This document shows, one piece after another, positions 11,551-25,000 of a stretch of 60,000 bases of DNA (position 1 is the first letter of the stretch; the number at the start of each line of letters is the position of its first letter). Source of the DNA: Bugula neritina. Lineage: Eukaryota > Bryozoa > Gymnolaemata > Cheilostomatida > Bugulidae. Made by a program: the position numbers and the translations under genes. Where the stretch lies: NCBI GenBank assembly GCA_964035545.1, contig OZ037765.1, positions 28,138,004-28,198,003 on the forward strand, given 5' to 3'. The notes under the pieces are model-generated. The model was not told the DNA's origin, made no database searches, and saw only the letters and a program-made list of their open reading frames with translations.

Positions 11551-14500
11551 ACTGCTACTACTACTACTACTACTACTACTGCTGCTGCTACTACTACTAC
11601 TACTACTGCTACTGCTACTACTACTACTACTACTACTACTACTGCTACTACTACTACTACCACTACTACCACCTACTGCTATGATTTCACAGTCATGTGG
11701 TTAACAAAAATCTAATGAATTCATTCATTCAACTATCCTGTTCTATTTTAGTGTTATCAGTGCATCTTCAGTTTGTTGCTAAATATTTTCCACTTCAATA
11801 AAAGCACAAGAAAATTGATTACACTCAATTTTTGTATCACAACAATCAATATCCTAGAATAATGAAATTCACCAATTCAAATGTCAAGTTGAAGTTTAAA
11901 TCTTAGTAAAGCAAAAGGTAAATTCCAACTGTCATGTCTTGGCGTGACCTTCATTCTCCAAGAGTTAAGCTTTCAAGCAGCTGTATATAACACTACCACG
12001 AGATGAGTTACAACTCAAATCGGTCAACTTTTGCTGTGGTAACAGATTGCAGTTTCTGTACATGGCAAATCAGGAAAGTCTGTCTCATGACCCAATGTTT
12101 AAGCCAATAAACAGAAATCTAATGCTGTAGCTGAATCCTTCACGTTATACCATCTGAAGATATCATCCACCAAGTTTATTATGATAATACAGCTCCTGAC
12201 TGAATGGTAAACAGCTGCATATGATAATCAAATAATACTCATCTGTGCTTTCTTTGCAGACAAATCTTTTCAAGCCAAACTAAAGATCCAGAATAGAACA
12301 GTGGAATGCACAGGCACAACTATGAACTCGAACTACCCGTCTCCAATGTTTACTTGTCAAGATATCACGTAAGACATAATCTTACTAATTGCGTAATTAT
12401 CTTTAAGTATCTATGATATTTATATGTGGAATTGCCAAGTTAAAGTGTGTTTCTGATATATTTATTCCTTTGCTGCTGGTAACCTAGTTGCAATGTCTCA
12501 CTAAACTTCTTATAATCGGTAGTCAACTATATTCTGCCACCATATTTTGCTTAGCATTTGTGTTATGGCCTCTTTCAAAGTGACTTGTTAGTGAAATTTG
12601 TTATTATGGCAAGAACTAGTTCTTAGTAAGAGTTAAGCCCTCTACTGCGGAGGACTTACAACTAATCGTGGCTGTACCCTCTACTCTGTAGAAAGAGAGT
12701 AGAATAGAGAAAAACAACACCAGTGAAAATTATATCCATCAATTAGTTAAAGAAGATTTTGATGTTGTGGTATTTTAGACCTCAACTGATGTGAAATAGG
12801 TTTATAGAAACAATAGACGCTGGACAAACAGCCAATGGACTAGTTGCCCTGTTTTTTAGTTGTTTTCGCTCAGCTTGAATTTGCGGTTGATATGAAAAAA
12901 CCACTAGACCACTAAATAAAGCATATTGGGTATATACTAGAGTGATATAAATAGCACTAGCCACAAGTGGGCTCTACTACTCCCCAAATGTTCTCTTTAC
13001 AATCGAAAATACATCTGCCATCTTCAATGCTTGGCTTAGCAATCTATAGGAAGGAAAGAATATCAAAATCACTGCTAATTCATAAAACTATGAAGTTAAA
13101 ACCTCCTGGTTAACATAGACCTGATATAGTACTGATATAGATAGAGAGGCTATGTAATCAGGGTAGAAGTTAGGGGCAGCAAGGGGAAACTTCAATGGAC
13201 TAAATTCTCTACCTGTCCATGAATTTTAATATAGTTTGAAAGTTGAAGTTAACAGGAGGGCATTACTTGTTTTGCTACATTTCTTATGAAAACACAAGCT
13301 TTTCTCAATTTCTCCATCACTGCACCTACCTCTGAATTTTTTAAAGTTGCTAGAAATAGCACCGAGTTGGTAGTCACTGAGTGCAGTACTTTGTAGAGTT
13401 TCAAGTTTGGAGGTTCAGAGCACTAACCCAAATTCGAGATCCTCAACTACTGCACTCAGTGACCAGTAACTCCGTGCTGCTTCTAGCAACTTTCCTGTTT
13501 TTTACTCAAATTTCAGTTTTCTTGTGGATAGAATTTGACCATTAATACCCATCGTAGTGCAAAAAATTGAGGAAAGCAGCTCATTGAATAAATGCTGATC
13601 ATTCATTAACGTGCATACAGTAGATCCTTTCTCTTTTTACCACACGAATCCTCAATAGAATCGCAGTTAGTCCACATGATATATTGATGTTAAAATGATA
13701 GTTGTTTACAAGCCAACTTAAGATTAATTAAGCTGGGAGAGATTTTTTGACCACAAGTGTTAAATGAAGGCATGTGTAGAGTTCCTGAGACAGCTGGTTT
13801 TGTAAAAACAACTATATTCTAGTAAATAGCTCTGCTAGCTAATGTGCTAGACAGGGAGACAAATGGCTTCCCAAGCTTCGATCAAAGCTGGTCTAAAAGC
13901 CAGCTGCTTTTTTTTAAATGTGTCTTTTACAAATTTTTACAGGGTTAGCTTGCGCCAGAATTTGCTAACTGGTAGATGAGGGCTGAGAACCCTTAAAATT
14001 TGTTATTGTAGAAAAACTAATCCAAGTCTTCATGTAGAAATTGTACATCTTTTTGGTTGTGGTCTTATCTAATTCAGCAGTAAAACCTTTTTTTTTATTT
14101 AACAAATTTAAACATATTCTAAAATAAAAACTTTAGGTTCTTGGTTATTGTGTTAATGTATGATGTGTTAATGTATGATTTTGTATTAATGTGTGATGTT
14201 ACATTGATTTATAATACTGTGTTAATGTAGACTGTTATACTATGTTGATGTTGCAGTGTTGACGGAGAGAAGTTATTCCACGGATATATAGCTGATAGTA
14301 CCGTCAGCAAAGATCAGCAATGTCCATCTGGCTGTCCCTGTGGTACCAGCGAAGGTCCAAATAACGACATCCGAGCTCTCTGCACAGCTATGCTAAAGAC
14401 TAACGGTGTTAATGAAACACTCATTGCTGCTTATGTACGTATTATCTGTTAGAACACGTTTCAAGAGTCATCTTTCTTTTGACTTCAAATGCTGAACTCA

Positions 14501-15063
14501 AATGAAAATCAGTGCTAGAAAATTGAGATAGCACAAGACTGTAATAGTTTTGATCTTTGAAGTTACCAAGTGACCCAAGTGACCCAAGTGACCCAAATTG
14601 CAAACCAGGAGAACATTACTTTTAAGCCTTTTGTATTAAATTAGTTCAAGAATTTGAAGAAAATTTTATTCAGAATTGTGGCTTAAATACTTTTATGTAT
14701 TTTGAGAAGAAACATATGGTGGTTAGTAATGTGTTGCATGTGTGCACTATTAAGGAAATAACTTCACTAACTTAAGCTTTGTATGAAGGTATGACACAGC
14801 CTCTAAGTTGATAACAATGTATATTTAATCATACTTAACTGCTGAACATATGTCGAAGCATTAGATCATTGATCCTGTGTATTCTCTATACACTCAAATC
14901 TCTGTTATAGGTGGTAAAGCCTCACTGCAACAATAAAGGCATCCCATCCAAAAGGGTTAAATTTTATTTGGGCGACAAAAATGTACCAGTTTGGGATGAT
15001 GTGTTTGCACCAAACGGATATATTCGAACTCTGCAGTGTCTCACTGAGCAACCCAACACCTAG
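7396..15063 (+). CDS. Secreted cysteine-rich protein, family not recognised
   Basis: Four exons join in phase: 7396-7522, 12260-12368, 14257-14434, 14911-15063, giving 188 residues. Donors are G|GTAAAA, AC|GTAAGA and TAT|GTACGT; acceptors are TTTCTTTGCAG, GATGTTGCAG and CTGTTATAG. Residues 1-32 look like a signal peptide with a hydrophobic core (NIVLAAFLCLNITFLAA). The predicted mature part has eight cysteines, including the cluster CPSGCPC, and two NXT glycosylation sites (NRT, NET). The gene ends ...QCLTEQPNT and TAG. I do not recognise the fold; the cysteine order does not clearly match Kazal, TIMP/NTR or cystine-knot patterns. Intron 1 (4.7 kb) holds a 16-bp tandem repeat and a 775-bp ACT-type array; intron 2 holds an inverted repeat. 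It lies head to head with SLC25A51. Confidence 0.72.
7678..7755. repeat. 16-bp tandem repeat, about five copies
   Basis: The unit TGACAGTCACTGTAAC is repeated head to tail in intron 1 of the secreted-protein gene, nearly without variation, and ends in CAGTCACTGGG. Confidence 0.9.
10904..11678. repeat. ACT/GCT/ACC trinucleotide array, about 775 bp
   Basis: A long trinucleotide array in intron 1 of the secreted-protein gene. The first 200 bases mix ACT and AGT blocks, so short runs switch strand; the rest is ACT with scattered GCT and ACC. The open frames it creates on both strands (poly-Val/Ala on the minus strand) are artefacts of the repeat. Confidence 0.95.
13343..13493. repeat. Imperfect inverted repeat with 46-nt arms
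   Basis: Arms 13343-13388 and 13448-13493 are reverse complements with six mismatches in 46. The outer ends are AAAGTTGCTAG and CTAGCAACTTT, around a 59-base spacer. It could be a short foldback or miniature inverted-repeat element. It lies in intron 2 of the secreted-protein gene. I found no convincing target-site duplication. Confidence 0.7.
14564..14595. repeat. 9-bp tandem repeat
   Basis: AAGTGACCC is repeated about three and a half times in intron 3 of the secreted-protein gene. Confidence 0.85.
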
Positions 15064-15453
15064 TATTCTATAAGTTTTCCAGCTGCTTCTCCAATTATAA
15101 CTGTGTATATGTGCATGTATAGTGTATTGTATTAATGTTCTCTTTTTAAAATTGAGGTGCTGTCATTTATGAATAGTCTATTTGTGCTGCTAATGAAAGT
15201 TGACTGGAAATATGGTATTCCCTGCTAGTTACCGCTGTGCACTCAATTGGGAGACCAAATTACTAATCTCTCTCTCTGGAAGTATCAAATCAATTGCACT
15301 TTTTTTGCTGTTATTGTTGCAAATGGGAAAGCTGCAATATTAACGTTGGTAGTTTTAAGAAAAACATTTCTCTCATGACGTACAGGAACGTAATTTTATT
15401 TAAATGCTTTTATTTGGTAGTATTCTATTATGCTAATTAAGTGCAACCCTTCA

Positions 15454-15493
15454 GCGGAGCTAGTGTGTTCAGTTGGTTAGTATTCTCACGTCC
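15454..15493 (+). repeat. tRNA-derived relic (5' half-like)
   Basis: The string containing TTCAGTTGGTTAGTATTCTC resembles the D-arm and anticodon stem start of tRNA-Asp/Glu type genes (A-box region GGTTAGTATTC). No recognisable B box or acceptor stem follows, so this is at best a decayed tRNA-derived SINE or pseudogene fragment. Confidence 0.3.
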
Positions 15494-15712
15494 TTATACC
15501 TATAGAGTTATATATTTTTCATACTGACTGTTATACCAAAGCACTTTTTCTATTCAAAGGACTATGCTCTATATTATTGTATTCCATATAATATTCCCAT
15601 TCTTTATTACATTACGTACAACTTATTGTATTTTATATACTAGTTTAGCATAAGGCATGCTCCATTATTGCGCGTTCAAGTCATAAATCTCAATGTCAAG
15701 TTTGAATTAAAG

Positions 15713-15718
15713 AATAAA
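15713..15718 (+). terminator. Candidate polyadenylation signal of the secreted-protein gene
   Basis: AATAAA, 650 bases after the TAG at 15061-15063. Nearer canonical hexamers were not seen. Confidence 0.25.
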
Positions 15719-18700
15719 TTACTTTTTAAGCCGATTGTACATAGTAATGCAGCCAAATTACATTTACTATATGCTATATTTTTTTATAACATATTATATA
15801 GCATTATGCCTTATAATTATTTTATCAAATACATACAATATAATAGTATTTCATGGTTCTGCTTCTATTCACTGTATTTGACTACCTTAGGTCTTTTGTG
15901 AAGTTGAATGCATTTTGGCCCCAATTTTTTAAACATTTAAACCTGTTTTGCAGCATAAGAATGTAGATAACACCGTTTCTACTAATGGAGTAAATCTTTG
16001 TTAAACTGATCACGCTGTACTTCACTTAGGAGTTACGTTTTCTATATCACGGGATAACAAATCACAATTACTACTTGCAATCATGTATTAAAAAATTACA
16101 GTGTTGAATAATGGCTCGGTAGAAGAACTTATCAAAGCCTATTTGTTAATGACTTCAGGACATAAAGATGTTGTTTCAAGCAGTAAACCAAAATAAATCC
16201 AGTTTAGATATACTTGTAATGGTGGCTATGACAAAGAGTTGGTACATATATTATACTCTTAAATATTGTTTTGCTTCATTAACCAACAAAATGTCTAACT
16301 AATATTAAATGTACTGAATATTTTCCTCACCAGTAATTACCAAATTTACCAAAAAAAAACTTTAAAGCTCATAATTTTTTTCAACCAGCATTAGCCACGA
16401 AAACTTACAGCTCAATCTGTTCTTATTACATAATTAGCTGCAATAACTAGCATTGCAAAATTAACTGCACTTCAAATAATTCTTGCAAAATGCAAAAAAA
16501 AACATTGAATCCTGGCTAACAAAATAGTTAGTTGCTAAGTTTTTCTTATTAAATGGCATCAGTAGAACCATTTGCTTGTGATCAGAGGGTGGTACTTGTA
16601 GGTAAAAGAGTTATATGAACATTGCTTCCATTTGGTTGTAAGATGTTGACAAAGGGGATACGCAATGTGCATTGCAAGGACTTATCTTTCCATTAAACAT
16701 TATTTTGAGAGAACATAACTTTGCCTATATTAAAGAACCGGCTTCATGACAAGACAATCCTATATTCATGATTTTTCATCTTATATAGAATAGACTCTAT
16801 CACACTGTATGCATATGGCATACATTTCACAAATACAAATCAATTAGAGAAGGAACAAAAATATAATGTCAAAACATATGTCATATAATTCGAATGTATA
16901 TAAGCTCATATGATACTGTAAACACACATTTTTCTAGGTCTATATATTAACTTTCTAAAGATAATATTACTAACCTAAACCATCCTTTTATCTAGTCTAA
17001 TGTTGAAATTAAAACCCTTTCCCTCTCCCAAACTGTAAATTTGGAAATGAATGGCAAACATAATCTTTAATTTGTCAAAATATTAAAGCGTTTATAGCTA
17101 ACAAGCGAAATGGAATGAAAAAAAAGCTAGCGGTTTACAATAGCAGTACAATTTTTGTGAACAGCCAGAGTTTTCTCTCTAGATCATGCATTTCCATTAA
17201 AATATGAGTACTTCTTGACCATGCAGCGATCATTAGTGTAAAACATGACTAATGCACAATGATCAGATTGTAGATAAAATATGGAATACAAGCAACCTGT
17301 ATAGTTTCATTTTAGATAGACGCTAATTTATTTATTTTAGTACAATATAATTATATGTATATTTTGAATCGATGTGCAATTTATTAGAATATTGTTGAAA
17401 TATATGTATATTTAGATAAATTTGGATAAATTCTTTGCTATTTACTTTTAGCACATAAATAAATTCCTTTGATCTGCATTAACTTCTCAATTTTGCATTT
17501 TCTATACTTCTTGTTTTAAAAAATAATATTTCATTAAGAAGTATTCATTAAAGATAATGTCTATTATTAATGTATTCGGTATTCCTGTTTTTGTTCCACA
17601 CAAATTCGTAAAAATTGAAATATTATTCCAGATAATTCATATTAACTATTATTTCATGTTTAGCAATCCATACAACAGTTGCATTATATATGTATATATA
17701 GGTATATTACTATATTATATCACACCAAAATAAAAAGTAGCATCTAATTAGGAAGCGTCTATCTGGGATGAAACCACTTGTACACCAATTAATGTATTTA
17801 TTTCTAATCATACTTACATTTAGAATGTTGAGTATATACTATATACAAATTTGTAAAAAATAACAGCCTGTGAGCAAATATGCTATAATTCAAACTTTAA
17901 AAGATTAAGCTTACTTCCAGCTATATTTATGCTCTCACTTGTCCCCTTGCCATACAAGTTGCTATAACCTATGTATTACATCTAAAGCTTTAAGCTCTAT
18001 TCTTCTGAATTAGTTACTCAAAGTCAATTCACGATTTAGTGTTAATATATAACTGGTAATCTTCAATTATTTTTTTACAGATTACCTAAAAATATTTTTT
18101 TAAAGTTTGTGTTCTCGGACAAAATTTTGCAAATATTTATTTTTGATATACATGCAGAAAATATTGTTGATTATAAAAATTACTGGTTAACTTACAGCAA
18201 AGGCAAAATAAAGCCACTAGCTTATAATGCAACAAGCATAGCTTCTTGTTCGCATTAGTTCTTCTTGCCAGCTGAAAAAGTTGTCGAGAGAATTGACATT
18301 TGTAAGTATTATTGCAATTGACTAATTTTTCTGTTATGTTTATATTATTGATATATGTTTTCGTATAGCTTGTAAATATTTTTCTTTTCATTTAGGGTAC
18401 AAGTCAAAGAAGTAAGTTGAAAAGTAATAAATATATTATTATGTTTGTTGCTATGCAAATAGAGCATTCCGGGCACAATGCAGCATTAGTGTTCTACAGA
18501 AACCTATGCTGTTATATGCACTATAGCCTAGTTTTTGTCTAGACTCCAGTCAATAATGTATAGGTCTATTATAGCTATAATAAAACAGAGCCCTTACAGT
18601 TTTTACCTGAACTTTAAATCAATTTCAATAATTTATAACAATATGAAGTCGAATTTTGTCTATCAAGCAATTAAAAACGTACTTTGTCATGATTACACCT

Positions 18701-19968
18701 TAGGTGATATTTAGAAGTTGTCTTTCCATGCTGAGTCCAAGTCACATTAAAAATTGGAGCATCTAGTGTGGTTACTAGTTGGTGTTTTTTTAAATTCTGT
18801 TGTTAGTTTTTTGTTTTTTCTTTTAATGTTTCACTTGTTGTGTTTAACTGGTCAATAACTAGAGTTGGTCCTCCTGGTATCAGAAGTGGAACTTTAACTT
18901 GGAAGCAATAAAATTTCAACTCTATTATAAAACTCTTAGGTAACAGGTGTTTACTGTAACGCAGGTATTAGTAGCTTATAGGTTTTAGAGCAACATGTCG
19001 TCCCGTTTCAGGCAAGGAAAAGGATCCATGGTAGACTTCATGCTATTACAGCTAACTCTAAGCCTCTAATTATAGATAATTTTAGATAATTATTCCTAAT
19101 CTGCTTAGCATTAGCTGTTGCCAGTGTGATAAATAGGTAAATGCGTAATATAATACACCTAAAATATCTTCCAACCTGGGATTTAGAGCTGCAACCCAAA
19201 ACTGGAGCAACGAGAAGGCAAACCTAGAACCCTTGCTTAGCACTAGTCCTAGAAACGCCAACTGAACAAACAAGTATGTATATAAAATTATCTCTTATCA
19301 ATTATGAAACATACTGCAATAAATACTGCAATATCAAGTATAAACTATTAAACTCTTCTAAATTTGTTTTAAATCCAGACTTTCAAGTATTAAAATGAAG
19401 TAAAATAAAAAATGTGGCCAATTTGATACAATCAAATTGCAAAGGTAAGTCATGAAGCCTTTTAGGTCATAAGCCTGATTTGCTCAAGGTGAAACTTTAT
19501 GGCATAAAAGGAGGAGTTTAAAAGATCAAGAGGCAAAATAAACAAAATATATTAATAGCATTCAAGCAGTTACTAGTGTAATATACGATGTGATAGGAAG
19601 TATAATTGTCTGAAATGTAAGCATCACAGCTTTGTACTACCAAAATTGAAATCTCCAGAAGGGAAATTTTTAATTATAATAATTAGGCTGTGATAAATTG
19701 ATGGAGTTTTAAGTTTTGAAATAATACAGTTCAAAACATTCTCAGCATTCTCAGCATATTATTTAAAGTAAGAGATTAGCATATAAATATTTTACATTGT
19801 AACAATTAGCTTTAAGCCAAAAATTCATGTCGCTTAGTTTGATTTTATTTAGTCATTCTGGTTGGTGATATTTTACGAATTGCCCGTAGTACCCAGCTAA
19901 CTTTTTACAAAAGAGAAAAAATAAGTGCTGCGTTTCAAAACTTGATCTGGACAGAACCATAGTCTGCT

Positions 19969-20239
<271 letters not shown>

Positions 20240-22035
20240 AGCTGCTGTTTCAGGGTTTGTCCCCTCGTCAACACAGTCCCACAGTCACACCATTGCAATG
20301 ACAGAAACTAATATTCAACCAATGCATATTTAAAAAATGTGCAAATTTAAGCCAGAGTGCTCAAGTAACTTCAGGAGTTTTGAGTAATATATAAACTGTT
20401 CAGGGCTAAAAATAAATTTAATAAACTTTGAACACAGCGAGTTACTGCTTTACATTGCTTTTTTGCTTTGAGTGAACCATATCGGAAAAGTTTTGCCAAG
20501 GTTTTAATCTTTTATAACGCAGAGAACCAATGTTTTATGGTGCATATTCAAACTCATAATGTAGGATATTGATGTATAAAATACAGCTAGCCTGAAAACA
20601 ATAATATTTGTGAAATGTATAGATTCACCACCGACTAGACTGATTTAAAATCTGCAGCTGATCCCTTGATACAATCCGACAATTAAACAGCTTATCTACA
20701 CTATACTTGTTAGAGAATGATTAATAAACATCCAGCACATGACATAATACTACTAGTAGTTTAGATAATATTTTCTCAGATATTACCTTTAAACCAATTA
20801 AGTGGTGTAGCAACACTCAGTGATCATGTTACACAAGACTTGATCAGAGTATTATCTAAAAATTAATAATGGATTAAAATTTTGTTTTGATGGGAACAAA
20901 GCTGATGTATTGACCCAAGTTTCCATGACCTCGTGGAAAAGATTAAGTGTCAGTGCTAGATTCGCAGGTGGTTTGACATACTGCAGCCGTATCATTACCG
21001 TCACGATCGGCTGGTCTTATCTGCCTTAGAAATTGTAAAGTCTTGCCATCTGCTTAAGTATTTAATAACGCAACCTGCAGTTGGGATGTAATTGACCAGC
21101 CAGGCACTCTGCAGAGTGCAAAATAGCAGTCACAGCTGCGATGCTGAGCTTTGAAATAAGTCCTGAACACTGCACTTGGTCAACACGGTCATTGTTGGCA
21201 CCTCAGTTGAAGGATATAGCATTAATACTGAATTTTTCAAACTTTGTAGACAATTTTGGCAAAATTTTATTTTCAAAGTTATACAATATGAAAGAGGTTT
21301 TTTAAACCCACTTTGCATAAATAACACAGTGTTTAACTTTTTGCATTTTAAGTTGATTAATTTAGTTTATGAGTAAGAAATGTTAGAATTATTTATATTA
21401 GTTTTTTTATTTCTGTAAACAAGAATTAAAAAATCAGGTATATAATATAATAACGTAATGGCACAAAAATACAAAGTCAAAATGCTCTGGCTGTACAAAG
21501 TAAATAATTAAATGAAAATAAATTAATTTTTATACATTCTATATACAAAAATGACAATTGAACCATTAGTCCTAGAATATTTACAGAAAAAGAATATGGG
21601 TTGTCTGAATAGGTACACAGTAGCTTTAGCACAAAGGCTTCAAGCAATCACAAGTGTAAAAAAGTTGAATGGTTTAAAAGGCTTACTACGGGAAAGATGA
21701 CCACTATTATGTAGAGGAACAGAAAGTAGTAGTTTTGTTTGTAGGGTTACAAAGAAATCATTAAAACTATTAAGAATAGTACTGATGAAGTGAGAGCAAA
21801 CTAAATTTTTCAAAATTGAGTGATTGCCAATGCTAAACAAAGTTAGAAATATGCATCCATAGCCCACTGATCATAGTATTAGATGCACAAGGAATAGGTA
21901 TGCACATGGTAAAAGCTGAAACATCATATACACTGTTCATGCCATACGTAAACGGAAGTCACATTCTTGTCGTCTATTCATTGACAACAAGCCTCTGTAG
22001 TTGTGCTGATTAGAAAACAGATACGGTGTGTTTCT

Positions 22036-22041
22036 TTTATT
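22036..22041 (-). terminator. Candidate polyadenylation signal of the BMP gene
   Basis: TTTATT on the plus strand, that is AATAAA on the gene strand, 52 bases after the stop codon. A second copy at 22074-22079 is only 14 bases after the stop. Confidence 0.45.
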
Positions 22042-22092
22042 TACTCAATCTTTAGCACCGGTGGCAGTAAGTTTTTATTTATCTTTAAAAGG

Positions 22093-25000
22093 TCACCGGC
22101 ACCCACAAGTTTCAACTATAATGTTGTCATAATTTTTCATAGCTACAACTTTATCATTTTGGTGATATAGAATACTCATTCTCTGAAGCTTTTGCGGTAC
22201 ACAGCAAGGTGCTTTTACTTTATCAGGGAAATAGTAGTTTGAGACAGACTGCAGGACTGCATGGTTGCTTGTAGTCAGTGTACTTGTGAGAGGAAAAGGA
22301 CATTGGCCATCACAGTAATTTGCGTTTAGCCCTGCCGGGGCAACTATCCACTTGCCCCATCCTAGTGCTCTGAAGCTGACGTAGAGAGGCTTCATTTGGC
22401 AGTAGTTATTGATCCTTCTCGTTGCCTCTATGGCCAAGTTATCTCCGTCATTTAGACGCCGTCTTTGCCTCGTGCTGTCATCTTCCCAGTCATCGTCATA
22501 GACTTCTTCCGACTCCTCTTCGTCATCCTGGTCAACCTGCGTCTGACCTCCATTAAGCAGGCTCCTTCGCTGCCTCATGATAATAGTTGTACATTCTTCC
22601 ATACTGTCTTGCTGACTATTAAACTGAACCCTGCACTGCTCCTGCATCTGCTGTTCCCTACGAACATCTTCATTCAAAAAGTTTTCTACCAAAAAATCAA
22701 TGTTAGTTCTTTGCTTTCGTTTTAATTTGTTGCTCTTTTTTCTTTCTAAAAAATAAAAGTAGCCTATCTTGAAACATATAATATAATATACAAGCAGAAA
22801 TAACTTCGTTGTATTTACAAGTATCAAACACTAAATAACAAAAATAAAATTTAATTTCCTTTTTATCACATACCTTGATCAGTATACACAACAAATACAG
22901 GTTGTCGGTTTCTTGGATGTTCTCCTCTTTGCACAAAGTCAATATGGCTGCCATTCACATGGTTCTCATCAGGATCTGTAGCAGTCACCAGCAAGCCTAA
23001 AAAATAGGAAAATAAATTGTTTAAATTTCACCTATAGTTTTTGAAACCTTCTACCATAGTATCTAGTTATATGCATGTATGGGTTTACTGAAGTTCTTTC
23101 TCTATAATAATATATTACTTGAACTACGTATCAGCATGGTTCTTACTTTGAACTATACTAAATAATTAAACCACGGGTGATTCTTAACAAAACGCTTTGG
23201 CGAACTTTTATTTTATATAAGAGAGGTTGATTTCCTCACCACCCTTGATACCACAACCTTAAAAACTTTAAAAGCTTGAGAAAACAAATTATAGATAAAA
23301 TGGTTGCTTTTCCAATATTGTATAAACAACTGATCAGAGCATAAACAAATTAGCTAAAACTGTAGCCAAAGATCTTAGCTAAAAGTATAATGTTATAAAT
23401 GATAGACAGCATGCCTACTATAATTAACTGTTTTATTAACCAGAAATTATGTCTACAGCAAGGATCTGCTTAGGCTGGGCTGAAAAATGCCAACATTAAA
23501 TTAGCCTCAACTGATACCACATAATTTTATGTTCTATATAGATTAAACTATTACTTGGACTGGATGCTTGGAGGGTATTAGAAGTCTGCATAATTACAGT
23601 TTAACTTGATTTTTAGATTTATCTTCTTTCGAGTTAAACTATTAGGTAATTGTTTATTCTGAAATATATTTTGCTAAAGTTTCGGTAGATGCTGACCTTT
23701 GTTTGTGGAAGGATTCCTAATCCAGTCTTTAGCAAGATCCTTGAGGTTTCCCTTAAATATAACCCATTCCGAAGAGTACGCACTGACTTGTTGGCGCTGT
23801 ATCAGCGTAGCCCCAGCACTGACTTGTCCAGAAGAATCATATAAAGTATCTTCATCTGTTATTTTGTACAAGCTCACCTGTTGAAATTAGAACTAACGAA
23901 ATAAGTTTGCAATTGTTATAATGAAAAAAGTAGAGCGGTTCTGAGGATTGTAGTAAATTTAGATAAATTAATTGTTTTCTAGTGCTATAGGGCATGTGAC
24001 CGGAAATTAAAATCTAAAGTGTGTCATTAAGAATATACAGCATAGTCTGCATTGATGTTTTATTTTTAACAGCAGTTGTTTGCAAATGCAACATTCAGCC
24101 TTATACCATGCACAAAAAAGACGCCAGTGAACTGCAAATTGCTAGCAATAAAACAAAGCTGCTCTCATTAACTAACACTTACTCATTTGGCACCAGAAGG
24201 AAGTAGCCTAATGGATAGGCAATCTATAGATTCGCACTAGCTGCAACGCCTGCTGCCAATGTAATGTTTGTTTTGTTTTGATTCATTGTACACACCAAAC
24301 ATGTATGTTTCACAAACTTAGGCTTAAATATTTGCTGAAGAATGGGCAAATGACGTGCATTCAATCAAAAATTTTGTGGGATGTACTGAGCACCACAACA
24401 ATAAAATACTTTCAGCTAAGTTCATGGACGAGTTCCAATTTATCTAAAGATGTTCCTGTAGCGTAGCTGTCACTTACCGTGACTCTGTGAGAACCAGCCG
24501 GTACATTTGGGGGTCTGATAGCCCGTCTTTTGTAAATGTGAAAGTATGCCTCAATTATGTCTTCCGTTTCATTAACTGATGAAGTGTTGAACCAGAATTG
24601 CATTCTCCTTTCATTTTCTGCAAACGTTATGTGTATAATTAATTAAAATTAAATATTGCTTTTGTGTGTGGAACAATGGCGTTGAACTTGATGAGATGAA
24701 AATGCAGTTTTTGAGTGGGTCAGAGTTCCCAGCCTGTTACCGCATTCTCAATCCTCTAGAATATAGAGCTAATAGATCTATGCCACTCTCAGATTATAAG
24801 TATGTAGGACAGCTGATCATAGTGCTTATCTGTGTGTGGGTAATACTCCCAGCTGCACATTCCTGTTATGTAAAGAAATTCAGGTGTGACAATCCAACAT
24901 CTTTTTACATTTCAAGTGTCTACTGACATACATGTCACAATACAGCCAGACAGGTGCACTCCATACGCACATCGCACATGCAAATACAAACATAATTCTA

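Noticed and set aside
10920-11672. 250-codon poly-Val/Ala open frame on the minus strand
   Set aside because: It is the translation of the ACT/GCT trinucleotide array and has no coding signal.
19190-19250. Possible tRNA T-arm-like string on the minus strand (GGGTTCTAGG)
   Set aside because: The loop does not match the TTCRANY pattern and no A box or stem is present.
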